Position numbers and translations under genes: made by a program | Shown here: positions 1 through 8,136 of the stretch, piece after piece | How the letters are laid out: each line of letters starts with the position of its first letter | Position numbering within the stretch: the stretch's first letter is position 1 | NCBI RefSeq assembly: GCF_019468465.1 | Contig: NZ_CP080519.1 | Coordinates: forward strand, 6,689,001 to 6,753,000 | Direction: 5' to 3' | From: Amycolatopsis sp. DSM 110486 | GTDB lineage: Bacteria > Actinomycetota > Actinomycetes > Mycobacteriales > Pseudonocardiaceae | Length of the DNA: 64,000 nt | Notes under the pieces: generated by a model | Told to the model about the DNA's origin: nothing | Database searches by the model: none | The model's input: only the letters and a program-made list of their open reading frames with translations

Positions 1-38
1 GTGCCGGCCCGTGACACCGCGGGGATGCCAGAGACGAG

Positions 39-893
39 GTGCCACCAGCTGTGCTGTTCGATTTTGGGGACTTCACACAAATCTCCGCGGGTCTTGGAAC
101 GCTGCTATCTGCCACCGCCGTAGCGGCGTCCACTACTTACCTCGTTCGTTCAAAGAGAACCAGTGACGAGATCAAGTCCGGGACCGCCAACGAGCTTCGC
201 AAGGAAGCCGAGCAAGTCGAAGCCGAGGCGAAGGCCGCGGCCCACCCGGAGCCTCAGGACGAAGGGGACACCGAAGAAGGCGGCCCGAAGGCCGAACGCG
301 ACCCCGTCGCTGCGCGTGGCCGGGTCATTGACCTCACTGACGTCCAGAACGTCGCCGAGGACGGGTTGCTCAGTGAGTTGCTTCGCCGGAATGGGCTCGC
401 ACGTGCGCGGGAGGCCCGACTTAGCTCGCAGATCTCCGCGTCGCGTGACGCCAAGCTCTATGTGAAGTACGCCGAAGAGGCGATCAAGCGCTCGCAGAGG
501 TCCTTCTACACCGCTGTGGTTCTCGGTGCCGTCGGGTTCGTCGCAGTGATCCTCACGGTGGTGTTTGCAGTCGCCGGCGGTGTCAGCGAAGCCGTCGCGT
601 CGGGGTTTGCCACGATGATCACAGGCTCGGCATCCGGGCTGCTCTACCGCGCATCGGACAGCGCCGATAAGCGCTCCACCCACTGGTTTGGCCAGGCGGC
701 AACGAACCTGGACAAGGCTGACAGCCTAGGACGGGCACTGGACGTGCTCGCGTCAGTGGACGGGAGAGCTGCGCGAGATCGTCTTCGGTCCATCGCCAGC
801 ATGAAGCAGCTCTTCCCTGAGGAAGGGATCGAGACGATCGCTCGCGCGCTCGAAGGGAACACCTCGACAGGTGCGGCGGATGCCGTCAGCTGA
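39..893 (+). CDS. TRADD-N-associated-type two-helix membrane protein
   Basis: 284 residues from a GTG start. A hydrophobic stretch near residues 15-35 is followed by an acidic, Ala/Glu-rich linker (about 50-95). A domain then begins around residue 125 with an amphipathic helix, a strong pair of membrane segments (about 165-190 and 195-215) and a C-terminal helical tail ending in a RDRLRSIASM-type segment. This order matches, from memory, the TRADD-N-associated membrane domain described in bacterial NTP-dependent conflict systems. That identity is inference; the membrane pair is plain in the sequence. No NLR, CHAT or protease partner is visible here, and any partner could lie left of the window. 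Its 3' end overlaps the convergent mIHF-like gene by 8 bases. Confidence 0.6.
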   Translation: MPPAVLFDFGDFTQISAGLGTLLSATAVAASTTYLVRSKRTSDEIKSGTANELRKEAEQVEAEAKAAAHPEPQDEGDTEEGGPKAERDPVAARGRVIDLTDVQNVAEDGLLSELLRRNGLARAREARLSSQISASRDAKLYVKYAEEAIKRSQRSFYTAVVLGAVGFVAVILTVVFAVAGGVSEAVASGFATMITGSASGLLYRASDSADKRSTHWFGQAATNLDKADSLGRALDVLASVDGRAARDRLRSIASMKQLFPEEGIETIARALEGNTSTGAADAVS

Positions 894-1263
894 CGCCCGC
901 CGGCACGTCGGTGTCCGGTGAGGTCATCGGTTCTGTCCGGCACACGGATGTTGCGTTGATGAGGGTGCGCCACTGTTTGTAGCCGAGCCCTCGGAGCCGT
1001 CGCTGTGGCCGGATGCGCGCGGTCGCGATAATCTCGCGGGCCTTGACCTCGCCAATGCCGGGGAGCGCGGTGAGCAGGTCGATGGGGCGCATGCGCGCGG
1101 CGGGGCTGTCGGGGAGGGTCTGGACGACGTCGCGGACGGTGGAGATGGTGGCGGCGCCGCAGCGGAGCTGCCGGCGGAGCTCGGCCCGGTCGACGCGGTA
1201 CTGCACGGCCTTCTGGATGGCCTCGCGTCGCTGGTCGTTGGTCAGTGCCGGAACGGTACCCAT
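886..1263 (-). CDS. mIHF-like integration host factor (actinobacterial type)
   Basis: 125 residues from an ATG preceded by a GAGGGGG-type ribosome site. The N-terminal helix (LTNDQRREAIQKAV) and the later block with DLLTALPGIGEVKAREII and RRLRGLG follow the mycobacterial mIHF/Streptomyces sIHF family, a helix-two-turn-helix nucleoid protein unrelated to enteric IHF. Family members bend DNA, and mIHF is a cofactor of mycobacteriophage L5 integrase. The length is close to the family's usual 105-110 residues plus a short tail. The chromosomal copy normally sits by gmk in housekeeping context; this one stands beside a lipoprotein gene, so it looks like an extra, possibly element-borne paralogue that could assist the integrase at 54.5-55.8 kb (inference). 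Confidence 0.75.
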   Translation of the reverse strand: MGTVPALTNDQRREAIQKAVQYRVDRAELRRQLRCGAATISTVRDVVQTLPDSPAARMRPIDLLTALPGIGEVKAREIIATARIRPQRRLRGLGYKQWRTLINATSVCRTEPMTSPDTDVPAGVS

Positions 1264-1444
1264 TGAAACCCCCTCAACCCCGAGAACAAGATCATCACTC
1301 ACTGTTGCGCCATGGTGCCAAACAGTGGCGCAACAGGGCGCAACGCCCATACTGACCGACATGGGTAAACAAGCCGTCGACCAGGGGGAACCTGGCACAA
1401 CCGTCGGTAGCACCGGTCCTCACCTTGGAGTGCCACCCACTCGG

Positions 1445-1972
1445 GTGAACCTGCGTAACAGCTTCGTCGCGGGGGTGATTGTGCTCGCCGGCGCGGTCGT
1501 CGCGGGCTGCTCCGCTCCAGCGCCCACGATGGGCACTGGCCAGATGGCCGGTACTGGCCCGGGACCATCTCCGCAGGTGGCCGCCAGTACGCCACAACCC
1601 AAGAGCTACCAGTGGGGCCAGAAGCACGACGACGCGATCACCACAACCGTCGCCGCGCCGACCGCGTTCACCACGGGCCTGGCGGCGTCGCCGAAGTCGA
1701 ACGCCGCGGCGTGGAGGACCGAGATCACCTTCACCAACACCACCACACAGCCGTTCCCGCTGGTGGTCCTCCAGATCTCGGCCGCCGTCGACGGGCACTC
1801 GGCGGAAGAGGTGTTCGACGACGGGCTCCAGTTCGACCGGCCCACCCTCACGCCCGGCCAGAGCGTCACGATCAGCAGCGGGTGGATCGGCAAGGGTTCC
1901 AAGTACGAGGTGACCGTGGCGTCGGCCGACGGGTCGCAGGCGTACACGTGGAGCGGCCAACTGGGCAAATAG
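1445..1972 (+). CDS. Putative lipoprotein with beta-sandwich domain
   Basis: 175 residues if the GTG at 1445 is used; an ATG at 1361 in the same frame would add 28 residues. The first option puts a classic lipoprotein signal at the start: basic NLR, a hydrophobic run, then the lipobox VAGC. A Pro/Ser/Thr-rich spacer follows, then a domain with ITFTNTTTQPFPLVVLQI and LTPGQSVTISSGW, typical of FxLYD/DUF4352-like extracellular beta sandwiches of unknown ligand. It should be exported and anchored to the outer face of the membrane. It is followed after 63 bases by a small zinc-ribbon gene on the same strand. A prophage-encoded lipoprotein could act in superinfection exclusion, but nothing here proves that. 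Confidence 0.6.
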   Translation: MNLRNSFVAGVIVLAGAVVAGCSAPAPTMGTGQMAGTGPGPSPQVAASTPQPKSYQWGQKHDDAITTTVAAPTAFTTGLAASPKSNAAAWRTEITFTNTTTQPFPLVVLQISAAVDGHSAEEVFDDGLQFDRPTLTPGQSVTISSGWIGKGSKYEVTVASADGSQAYTWSGQLGK

Positions 1973-2035
1973 CTCGAACACGTGGGCTAGACTGCGGAAA
2001 CGCTGAGGGGTCGGCACAGGCAAGGAGCGTCGCCG

Positions 2036-2218
2036 ATGTACCCCAACATCCCCATTCAGCGTGGTTCCGAAGACAGTCAGGGCGAGTGCCAGATCTGCGG
2101 CGACGTCGAGCCCCTCGTCGAGTGGGACATCTGCGCCAGTTGCGCCAGCGGGGTTTGGGAGGAAGACCCGCCCCAGGCCGCGGCGTTCGACGAGTTCGAC
2201 TTCACCGACCTCTGCTGA
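2036..2218 (+). CDS. Small Cys-rich zinc-ribbon-like protein
   Basis: 60 residues, ATG start with AAGGAG eleven bases upstream. Two CxxC knuckles (CQIC and CASC) spaced by about 15 residues suggest one bound zinc. The rest is acidic and ends in an Asp/Phe-rich tail with a final Cys. No family recognised. Short zinc-knuckle proteins of this kind are common as accessory genes of actinophages. A TAGACT box at 1988-1993 could be its -10 element. A perfect hairpin just after the stop closes the transcript. Confidence 0.55.
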   Translation: MYPNIPIQRGSEDSQGECQICGDVEPLVEWDICASCASGVWEEDPPQAAAFDEFDFTDLC

Positions 2219-2220
2219 AC

Positions 2221-2261
2221 ATCCGGGTGCCGGCCTCCTCGGGGGAAGCCGGCACCCGGAT
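2221..2261. terminator. Bidirectional hairpin between convergent genes
   Basis: A 14-base-pair perfect stem (ATCCGGGTGCCGGC and its complement) with a 13-base loop lies between the end of the zinc-ribbon gene and the end of the convergent ddl gene. There is no T run, which is usual for high-GC actinobacteria. Its position between two converging stops supports a terminator serving both strands. Confidence 0.75.
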
Positions 2262-2269
2262 GCGCGTGG

Positions 2270-3289
2270 TCAGTAGGGCTGCCCGAGTTCTCGGTGGATG
2301 AGGATGTCCAGCAGCTTCGGGAACTCCAGGCCGGTCGCGGCCCACATCTGCGGGTACATCGACGCGGCCGACAGGCCAGGCATGGCGTTGATCTCGTTCA
2401 CCACGGGGTCGCCGTGCTCGCTGACGAAGAAGTCCACGCGGGCCAGGCCCCGGCAGCCCAGCGCGACGAACGCGCCGGCCGCGAACTCCCGCACCAGCCG
2501 CACCGTGTCCAGGTCGAGGTGCGCGGGCACCTGCCGCAGCTCGTCGTGGCGGAAGTACTTGCTGTCGAAGTCGTACCAACCACCGTCGCTCGGAGCGCGG
2601 ATCTCTGCCGGCAGCGACGTCGCGAGGATCCCGTCCGGGTATTCCAGCACCCCGACTTCGATCTCCCGGCCGGTCGCGGCGGTTTCGACGATGACCTTCG
2701 GGTCGATCGTGCGGGCGTAGATGATCGCCTCGGGCAGGTTGTCCCAGTCCTCCACGCGGGTGATGCCGATCGACGAGCCGCCGCGTGCTGGCTTGACGAA
2801 TACCGGGAGCCCGAGCCGGTCCTGATCGCCCGGGGTGAGGGTGTCGACGGTGGGGCCGAGCACGGCGTACGGGACGACGGCGAACCCTTCGGCGGCGAGG
2901 AGTTTCTTGCTGTACTCCTTGTCCATCGCCGCGGCGGAGGCGAACACGCCGCACCCGACGTAGGGGACGTTCGCGAGTTCGAGCATCCCTTGGACGGTGC
3001 CGTCCTCGCCGTTGACGCCGTGCAGCAGCGGCAGCACCACATCGACGGGTGGCAGCGTGGTGACTCGCTCGCCGGCCTCGACCTCCGGCAGGGAACCGTC
3101 GGCGCCCGGCCGCAAATCCTCGAGCGTCGTTGTGCCGGTGGTCCACTGGCCGCGTTTGGTGATCGCGATCGGGACCGCGGTGTAGCGGTCGGGGTCGAGG
3201 TTGGCGAGGACGTTCGCGGCCGACATGCACGACACGGCGTGCTCGCTGCTCCTGCCGCCGTAGATCACGGCAACCCGGGTTGTGCTCAC
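2270..3289 (-). CDS. ddl: D-alanine--D-alanine ligase
   Basis: 339 residues, GTG start. This is the ATP-grasp ligase that joins two D-alanines for peptidoglycan in the cytosol. Visible hallmarks: GGRSSEHAVS at the N-terminus (the actinobacterial form of the Ddl signature), HGVNGEDGTVQG, the central VFVKPARGGSSIG lysine loop, YDFDSKY of the omega loop that points to D-Ala rather than D-lactate as acceptor, RVDFFV, and the C-terminal metal-binding NEINAMPG. All catalytic blocks are present, so it looks active. The host's own ddl normally sits in a different context (gpsA/cofC/thiL region), which makes this a probable second copy. Read divergently from the MetE-like gene across a 222-base regulatory gap. 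Confidence 0.9.
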   Translation of the reverse strand: MSTTRVAVIYGGRSSEHAVSCMSAANVLANLDPDRYTAVPIAITKRGQWTTGTTTLEDLRPGADGSLPEVEAGERVTTLPPVDVVLPLLHGVNGEDGTVQGMLELANVPYVGCGVFASAAAMDKEYSKKLLAAEGFAVVPYAVLGPTVDTLTPGDQDRLGLPVFVKPARGGSSIGITRVEDWDNLPEAIIYARTIDPKVIVETAATGREIEVGVLEYPDGILATSLPAEIRAPSDGGWYDFDSKYFRHDELRQVPAHLDLDTVRLVREFAAGAFVALGCRGLARVDFFVSEHGDPVVNEINAMPGLSAASMYPQMWAATGLEFPKLLDILIHRELGQPY

Positions 3290-3395
3290 GGGCGTAACAG
3301 TAGCGTCACCGTGTGTTGCTGGATGTGGGTGCTCGCTGTCGGTGTTAGGCTCGCCCGCACGAACCCCTCTCGGCTGTGGTTCGGACTTGAGAAAC

Positions 3396-3445
3396 GCCCC
3401 CGCGAGTGGTTGACCAGCAGCTTTACCCTTTTGGCTCGCGGGGGC
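3396..3445 (+). promoter_or_regulatory. Long stem-loop in the leader of the MetE-like gene
   Basis: GCCCCCGCGAG at 3396-3406 pairs perfectly with CTCGCGGGGGC at 3435-3445 around a 28-base loop, about 65 bases upstream of the MetE-like start. It does not match the SAM or cobalamin riboswitch consensus I know, so I call it only a structured leader or attenuator. A four-codon frame (ATG CTG TTG CGG TGA at 3501) overlaps the GTG start of the main gene and could couple translation. Confidence 0.45.
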
Positions 3446-3484
3446 ACCTCAATCCCTGTTTCCCCCGTTCGGGACGGTTACAGC

Positions 3485-3496
3485 GGTTGCGCAACC
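3485..3496. promoter_or_regulatory. Palindrome GGTTGCGCAACC, operator candidate
   Basis: A perfect 12-base palindrome lies 15 bases before the MetE-like start. The same 12 bases recur at 11149-11160 inside the divergent phage promoter region, extended there to 14. This suggests one regulator binds both places; the protein is unknown. Confidence 0.4.
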
Positions 3497-3511
3497 TGGA
3501 ATGCTGTTGCG

Positions 3512-4573
3512 GTGATTCCAACCGAACCCATCGGCAGCATCCCCCGACCAACCCACCTTGCGCACGCGGTCGACGAGTTCGAACGCGGCCTGATCGACCG
3601 GTCGCAGCTGGCCAACGTGCACAACGAAGCGATCGCCGCGACGATCGCGATGCTGGCCTCCACCGGGTCCCCGGTCCTCACGGACGGGGAGCAGAGCAAG
3701 CCCAGTTTCGTCGGCTACCCCTTGGCGGGGCTCGAGAACCTCGATCCCGAAGGTGCGCAGATCCCGTTCGCCGACGGCCACACCCGGCAGCTTCCGGTGC
3801 TGACGCACGGCCCGTTCCGCTACGCCACCAACGCCGTCACCTACATGCGCGCCGCCCGCGAGTACACCGCCCGGCCGCTCAAGCAGGCGGTGATCGCACC
3901 GTCCGCGTTGTCGCTGATCTACCCGCCGGCGGGGATCCCGGACTACCCGCGTCAGGCGTTCCTGGCGGACCTGCGCAACGAAGCGGAGAACGACATCCGG
4001 CTCTGTCTGGACCGCGGCGCGTCGGTCGTGCAGCTCGACTTCACCGAAGCTCGCCTGTCGCTGAAGCTCGACCCCAGCGGCGGCCTCCTGCGGGACATGA
4101 TCGAGCTCAACAACAGCGTCCTCCTGCGCTTCTCGCCCGAGGAACGGGCACGCATCGGAGTCCACACCTGCCCCGGCGCCGACCAGGGCGCCACGCACAG
4201 CGCGGACGTCGACTACACCGAGCTGCTGCCCCTGCTGTTCACGATGCAGGCCGGCAACTTCTACATCCAGCTCGCCAGCGAGCCGGACCGGGCGAAGGTG
4301 CTGAACGTGATCCGCGAGCACTCACGCGACGAGCAGCGGATCTTCGTCGGCGTGACCGACCCGAACAGCGAGGAGATCGAGACCGCCGAAGAAGTGCGGG
4401 ACCGGGTGCTGGAGGCGGCCGAGTACATCCCGGTCGAGCGGTTGGGCACCTGCGACGACTGCGGGTTCTCCCCGTTCGCCGATGATCGCTCGATGGCGCG
4501 CGAGGTCGCGTTCGCGAAGATCAAGGCACGCGTGGACGGAACGAGGATGGCTGAGCAGCTGCTCGGCGTCTGA
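3512..4573 (+). CDS. Cobalamin-independent methionine synthase (MetE)-like, catalytic half only
   Basis: 353 residues from GTG at 3512. The protein resembles the C-terminal barrel of MetE, which moves a methyl group to homocysteine using a thiolate-bound zinc. Visible features: N-terminal PTEPIGSIPRP, TDGEQSKPSF, a QLDFTEARLSLKLD acidic strand, GVHTCPG supplying a His and Cys, and TCDDCGFSPF supplying the last Cys. It is about half the length of full MetE (about 750), so it belongs to the short single-barrel group, which often uses methyl donors other than folate triglutamate; the donor here is unknown. Separated from ddl by a structured leader. Followed by a strong terminator. Confidence 0.8.
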   Translation: MIPTEPIGSIPRPTHLAHAVDEFERGLIDRSQLANVHNEAIAATIAMLASTGSPVLTDGEQSKPSFVGYPLAGLENLDPEGAQIPFADGHTRQLPVLTHGPFRYATNAVTYMRAAREYTARPLKQAVIAPSALSLIYPPAGIPDYPRQAFLADLRNEAENDIRLCLDRGASVVQLDFTEARLSLKLDPSGGLLRDMIELNNSVLLRFSPEERARIGVHTCPGADQGATHSADVDYTELLPLLFTMQAGNFYIQLASEPDRAKVLNVIREHSRDEQRIFVGVTDPNSEEIETAEEVRDRVLEAAEYIPVERLGTCDDCGFSPFADDRSMAREVAFAKIKARVDGTRMAEQLLGV

Positions 4574-4581
4574 CCATACGA

Positions 4582-4619
4582 AAACGGGCCCGGAAGCAGT
4601 GTCTGCTCCGGGCCCGTTT
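4582..4619 (+). terminator. Terminator after the MetE-like gene
   Basis: AAACGGGCCCGG pairs with CCGGGCCCGTTT; five more pairs extend the stem with one bulge. It starts eight bases after the stop codon. A second, weaker inverted pair (CCTCGTGAGG at about 4627 and CCTCACGAG at about 4690) lies just beyond it. Confidence 0.8.
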
Positions 4620-4716
4620 CGGTGTCCTCGTGAGGGAGTGGAAGCCGCTAAATCTCATCCAGTTGAAGTAGAAGGAAGCTGCCTCAATGCCTCACGAGTG
4701 AGTCTACACGGGACGA

Positions 4717-6888
4717 TCACTCCGGGACAAGGTTGTTCAGGCTGTTCAGGGTGATCACCTTCGTTTCCTCGGGCAGGTGCTCGGGCGCGTCGAGACCGAC
4801 GAACGTCACCGGGCCCTCATGCGGTGTCCCGTCGCCGATCGCACCGACCTTCACGCCGTTGCCGGCCATGAGGAACGCCAGGTACTCGACATCGAGGTAG
4901 TCACGGCCGACGATCGAGCGCGCGAGCAGCGTTGTCGAGAGCCGGTTGTTCTCGACCTGGTTGAAGCGCAGGAAACCGGCAAGGTTCAGGTTCATCCACT
5001 TCGCCCGCCAGCTGCCGTCATCGCGGCGCATGAACACCATCGGCAGCGCCACCCGGCCGGCGCCGTTCAGCGCCGACTTCGCGCGCACCGTACGGGGTTC
5101 ATACGGCTGGCCCATCTGCGCACGGTCCCGCGTCATGTACCCGAAGAACGCTTCCTTGACCTCGGCGAAGTCCTCGCCGGAGTACACATTCACCTGCGGC
5201 ACGACGTAGCGGACGTCACTGCTCACCACCTTCAGGTCGAGGTCGATGAACTCGCTCGCGCCATCAGGTGCCTCGGTGATGTCGCCGGAGTGCACCACGC
5301 CGCGGTCTCGCAGGTTCGTGTACGACACCTGACCAGCGGGCAGGAAATCCTTGTCGAGGTACAGCACGCTGAGGTCGTAGTCGGTGCGCTGCTGGTCCTG
5401 GTGCCAGTGGATGAAGAAGCTCACGACATTCCCGTGAATCTGCTGCACCGACCCGCGCGGCATGACACCCATGCCGGTCGGGGTGGTCTTGCTCGACAGC
5501 GGCAGCGCGGTGCGCAGCATCGCCGGGTCGATCAGCAACGTGCCCTCGGTGGGCAGGCGCCGGGCGATGGCGGCGTCGAGCGTCGCCACGGCCCGGCCGG
5601 CGACGGCGGTTGACAGCGTCGGGCGCGTGTCCGGGGTGACCCACGCGCGACCCTTGCGGTTGACGAACAGCCGCACCGTGTCGGCGTTCGCCTGGTTGGC
5701 CAGGTGCTCGCGCACCGACAGCAGCACGCGCCCGGACACCTTGTCGGCGACGGTGGCCGCCGAGCGCAGAACTTCGGTGGTGTCGGCGATCGTGTCGGCC
5801 GCGCGGAGCAACCGGTCCAGGCTTCGCATGAGCCGGCCGGGAGCGTTCTCCAGCAGGCGCGCGGCGCCCACGATGTCCCCGGCGGCGAACGCGGTCTCGA
5901 ACCGGGCGGTCAGCGGCGTGACGCTCATGTCGCCGCGCGCGACGGCAAACACGTCGCACGCTTTCGGGTACAGGTCGGCGTACTCGTCGGGGTGCAGCGC
6001 ACCCGCCAGCCGAGTCCAGGCACGGGCGTGCTGCTTGACGTCACCGAGGCTCGTGGAGTTGACGGCCACGACTCCACCGAGCCGCCCAAGCAGTGCGCGC
6101 CGCTCACGCCGGGTGAAGTTCCGAAACCGGGTCGGGGTTTCAAGGGTGACGTCACCGTCGGACATGAGGCATGCCAGGCGAAGGACGTCGGTGACGGTGT
6201 CGACGATCAGGGGGCGACCGGCGGCGAGGAACACGCGGTTGATCACGGCACGGTTCTCCCGGACCGGGATCTCGTCGGCGCCGATTCCTTCGGTGTTGGC
6301 GAGCAATGCCAGATCACCGAGCAGGTCGAGATCGTCAGCGGACAGCGGGATCCGGCTGCTGGCCATGTCCCGGAACAGGAGGTCGATCTCCATCTCCGGC
6401 GTGCCGCCCAGGTGCAGCACCGTGACGCGGTCGGTGGTGGCGGGGATCAGGTCGTCGTGTGCGGCGAGCATCTCGGCGTAGGTGTGCTGGTAACGCCCGT
6501 AGGCGGGCAGGTCGAGCAGGCTGACGAGGCCCTCGGCGAGGCGGACGCTCGTGGATCGCGTGGCCTCGGGGGTGGCCAGGGCGTCGACGAGGCAGGTCAG
6601 CCAGAACTCGACGGTGTCGGGGATGTTGCGCGGGAAGTCCCGGAAGTACACGTTGTGCTGCACGTGGTCGCCAACCAGTTCACGCACCGCGGCGAGGACC
6701 CGGACGCCGGTGTCGAGGACCGTGCCCGTGTCGAGCACGGACAGCTGCTCGAGAAGCTCGCCGGAGAGCTTGAACCCGACCTGCATGAGTGCGGCGTCGA
6801 GCTGGCGGGCGGCGGCAGCGCCGTCGCCGGCCGGTCCGGTGGGCCGGGGCACGCGGCGGGTCCGCTTGATGATCTGGGCTTCCAGCAT
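4717..6888 (-). CDS. Large protein with C-terminal TerD-like domain
   Basis: 723 residues from the ATG at 6888, chosen for its AGGAAG ribosome site and because the reading frame further upstream is only an overlap with the next gene. The first 450 residues are mostly helical and unlike anything I recognise. Around residues 490-620 there are FFIHWHQDQQRTDYDLSVLY, SYTNLRD and VHSGDIT followed by an acidic strand, which resembles the calcium-binding TerD fold of tellurite/stress proteins and the long TerD-containing proteins of Streptomyces. I infer a similar fold, with unknown function in the phage. It is the last gene of the leftward block and is separated from the MetE-like gene by the terminator at 4.6 kb. 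Confidence 0.55.
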   Translation of the reverse strand: MLEAQIIKRTRRVPRPTGPAGDGAAAARQLDAALMQVGFKLSGELLEQLSVLDTGTVLDTGVRVLAAVRELVGDHVQHNVYFRDFPRNIPDTVEFWLTCLVDALATPEATRSTSVRLAEGLVSLLDLPAYGRYQHTYAEMLAAHDDLIPATTDRVTVLHLGGTPEMEIDLLFRDMASSRIPLSADDLDLLGDLALLANTEGIGADEIPVRENRAVINRVFLAAGRPLIVDTVTDVLRLACLMSDGDVTLETPTRFRNFTRRERRALLGRLGGVVAVNSTSLGDVKQHARAWTRLAGALHPDEYADLYPKACDVFAVARGDMSVTPLTARFETAFAAGDIVGAARLLENAPGRLMRSLDRLLRAADTIADTTEVLRSAATVADKVSGRVLLSVREHLANQANADTVRLFVNRKGRAWVTPDTRPTLSTAVAGRAVATLDAAIARRLPTEGTLLIDPAMLRTALPLSSKTTPTGMGVMPRGSVQQIHGNVVSFFIHWHQDQQRTDYDLSVLYLDKDFLPAGQVSYTNLRDRGVVHSGDITEAPDGASEFIDLDLKVVSSDVRYVVPQVNVYSGEDFAEVKEAFFGYMTRDRAQMGQPYEPRTVRAKSALNGAGRVALPMVFMRRDDGSWRAKWMNLNLAGFLRFNQVENNRLSTTLLARSIVGRDYLDVEYLAFLMAGNGVKVGAIGDGTPHEGPVTFVGLDAPEHLPEETKVITLNSLNNLVPE

Positions 6889-6952
6889 CGTTCTTCCTAT
6901 TCGGTTTCGAGGGGTGGAGCGTACGGCGACTGTGATGGTGTGGGCGCCCTGT

Positions 6953-7582
6953 TTACCGGCCCATGAGCGCCATGGACGGTCCGCGGCCGGTGATCCGGTA
7001 GGCGAGGCCCAAGCACTGCTTGCAGGTCGGCACACGGTCTTCTGGGCCGCCGAAGTGGCGGAGGTTGTGGGCGTTCGACGGGACGAAACACAACGGTTCG
7101 TTCGCCGGTCGGTACAGACGCCCGAGACGCAGACTGTCGCGCAGGAGGATGTGGTCCACGCCCTGCACGTAGCCGTCAATGTGACGGTGGCTGGTGTAGT
7201 TGTGCTCCACGGTGACGTCCACGGGCAGTTCGTTGCGGAGCGCGACCCACTCGGCGGCGGCAGCCTGGCGGCGCGAGATGATGGCGCGCTCGGCGTCGGT
7301 GGGTTGGTAGCCGGGATCCCACGGGGCGGGTTCACGCGGCGGTGTGGGCGGGTTCGGTTCGGCGGTGGCGGCGAGGTCCAGCAGCGTGAGCTCGACGCCG
7401 GTCATCGTGCGCACGGTCACCCCGTGCCCGATGATCGCGCGTACCCAGGCGGGTCGACCGGCGATGAACTTCTCGACGCGGGTGAGCTGGCGGGGGTCGA
7501 CGAACCGGCTGGTCTCGCGCTCGGCCTGCTCGCGGAGCGCGGCGAGCTGCTCGGCGGTGAGGTTGGTGGCGGGTTTGGTCAC
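6953..7582 (-). CDS. Unknown phage protein with a zinc-knuckle-like C-terminus
   Basis: 209 residues from GTG at 7582, picked because it starts right after the upstream gene's stop at 7591; an ATG further out would overlap that gene. N-terminal half helical and charged; a Pro-rich break near residue 85; C-terminal quarter has Cys in EPLCFVP, then CKQCLG, with nearby His residues, which could bind zinc. Not recognised. Part of the leftward operon 8.4-4.7 kb, 64 bases before the TerD-like gene. Confidence 0.55.
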   Translation of the reverse strand: MTKPATNLTAEQLAALREQAERETSRFVDPRQLTRVEKFIAGRPAWVRAIIGHGVTVRTMTGVELTLLDLAATAEPNPPTPPREPAPWDPGYQPTDAERAIISRRQAAAAEWVALRNELPVDVTVEHNYTSHRHIDGYVQGVDHILLRDSLRLGRLYRPANEPLCFVPSNAHNLRHFGGPEDRVPTCKQCLGLAYRITGRGPSMALMGR

Positions 7583-7590
7583 GATGGCTG

Positions 7591-8085
7591 CTACTTGCCG
7601 AAAATCTTGGGGCGGGCGGCTTTCCAGTCGACCCAGCGCGGCATCGGTTCGTTGCCGATCGTGTGGTGGCGGTCCAGCACCGCGAGGAGCGACATCGGCT
7701 TGTCGTTGCGCATCGGTCGGGGACCGTGCTCCCAGGTCCGAACCTTGAGTGCCCACCCGCCGTGCTCGTACTTGCACAGGAACCGGCCGTTCGCGCCGCC
7801 GTCGAGGTCGAACGGGGTGCGCTTCCGCATCCGGTTGAACCAGCCGCTGCCTCCGTAGTAGTGCTCCGTGTACTCGTCGTGGAAGCTCGCGACCATGGCG
7901 AGCTCGTCATCGGAGGGGGAGACGTAGCACCCGCCGAAGTCGCCGAGTGAGACCACGACTGAGGTGATGTAGTTGAAGCTCGGCCACTCGTTGGACACGA
8001 TCGGGATGTGCCGGTCGAGCAGGCGCAAGTCCTTGTCGGCGCCGTCTTTGGCGAAGTCGGAGAGATCGTAGGTTCGTTCGCTCAT
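7591..8085 (-). CDS. Unknown early phage protein
   Basis: 164 residues from the ATG at 8085. Rich in Trp, Tyr and His in the middle third (a DEYTEHYYGGSGWF stretch) and ends WVDWKAARPKIFGK. No transmembrane or signal segment, no recognisable motif. The 51-base gap to the gene upstream and the 8-base gap to the gene downstream place it in one leftward operon. Confidence 0.5.
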   Translation of the reverse strand: MSERTYDLSDFAKDGADKDLRLLDRHIPIVSNEWPSFNYITSVVVSLGDFGGCYVSPSDDELAMVASFHDEYTEHYYGGSGWFNRMRKRTPFDLDGGANGRFLCKYEHGGWALKVRTWEHGPRPMRNDKPMSLLAVLDRHHTIGNEPMPRWVDWKAARPKIFGK

Positions 8086-8136
8086 GGCGGGTTCCGTTCG
8101 ATGTGGTGGGTGGTCCAGGTGGAATGCGCTCACTGC

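Noticed and set aside
3396..3511. SAM or cobalamin riboswitch before the MetE-like gene
   Set aside because: The sequence lacks the conserved cores I know for these classes; only a simple stem-loop is visible.
4620..4716. Left attachment site between the MetE-like terminator and the TerD-like gene
   Set aside because: Only short inverted repeats were found and no sequence matched the integrase flank, so it is not supported.
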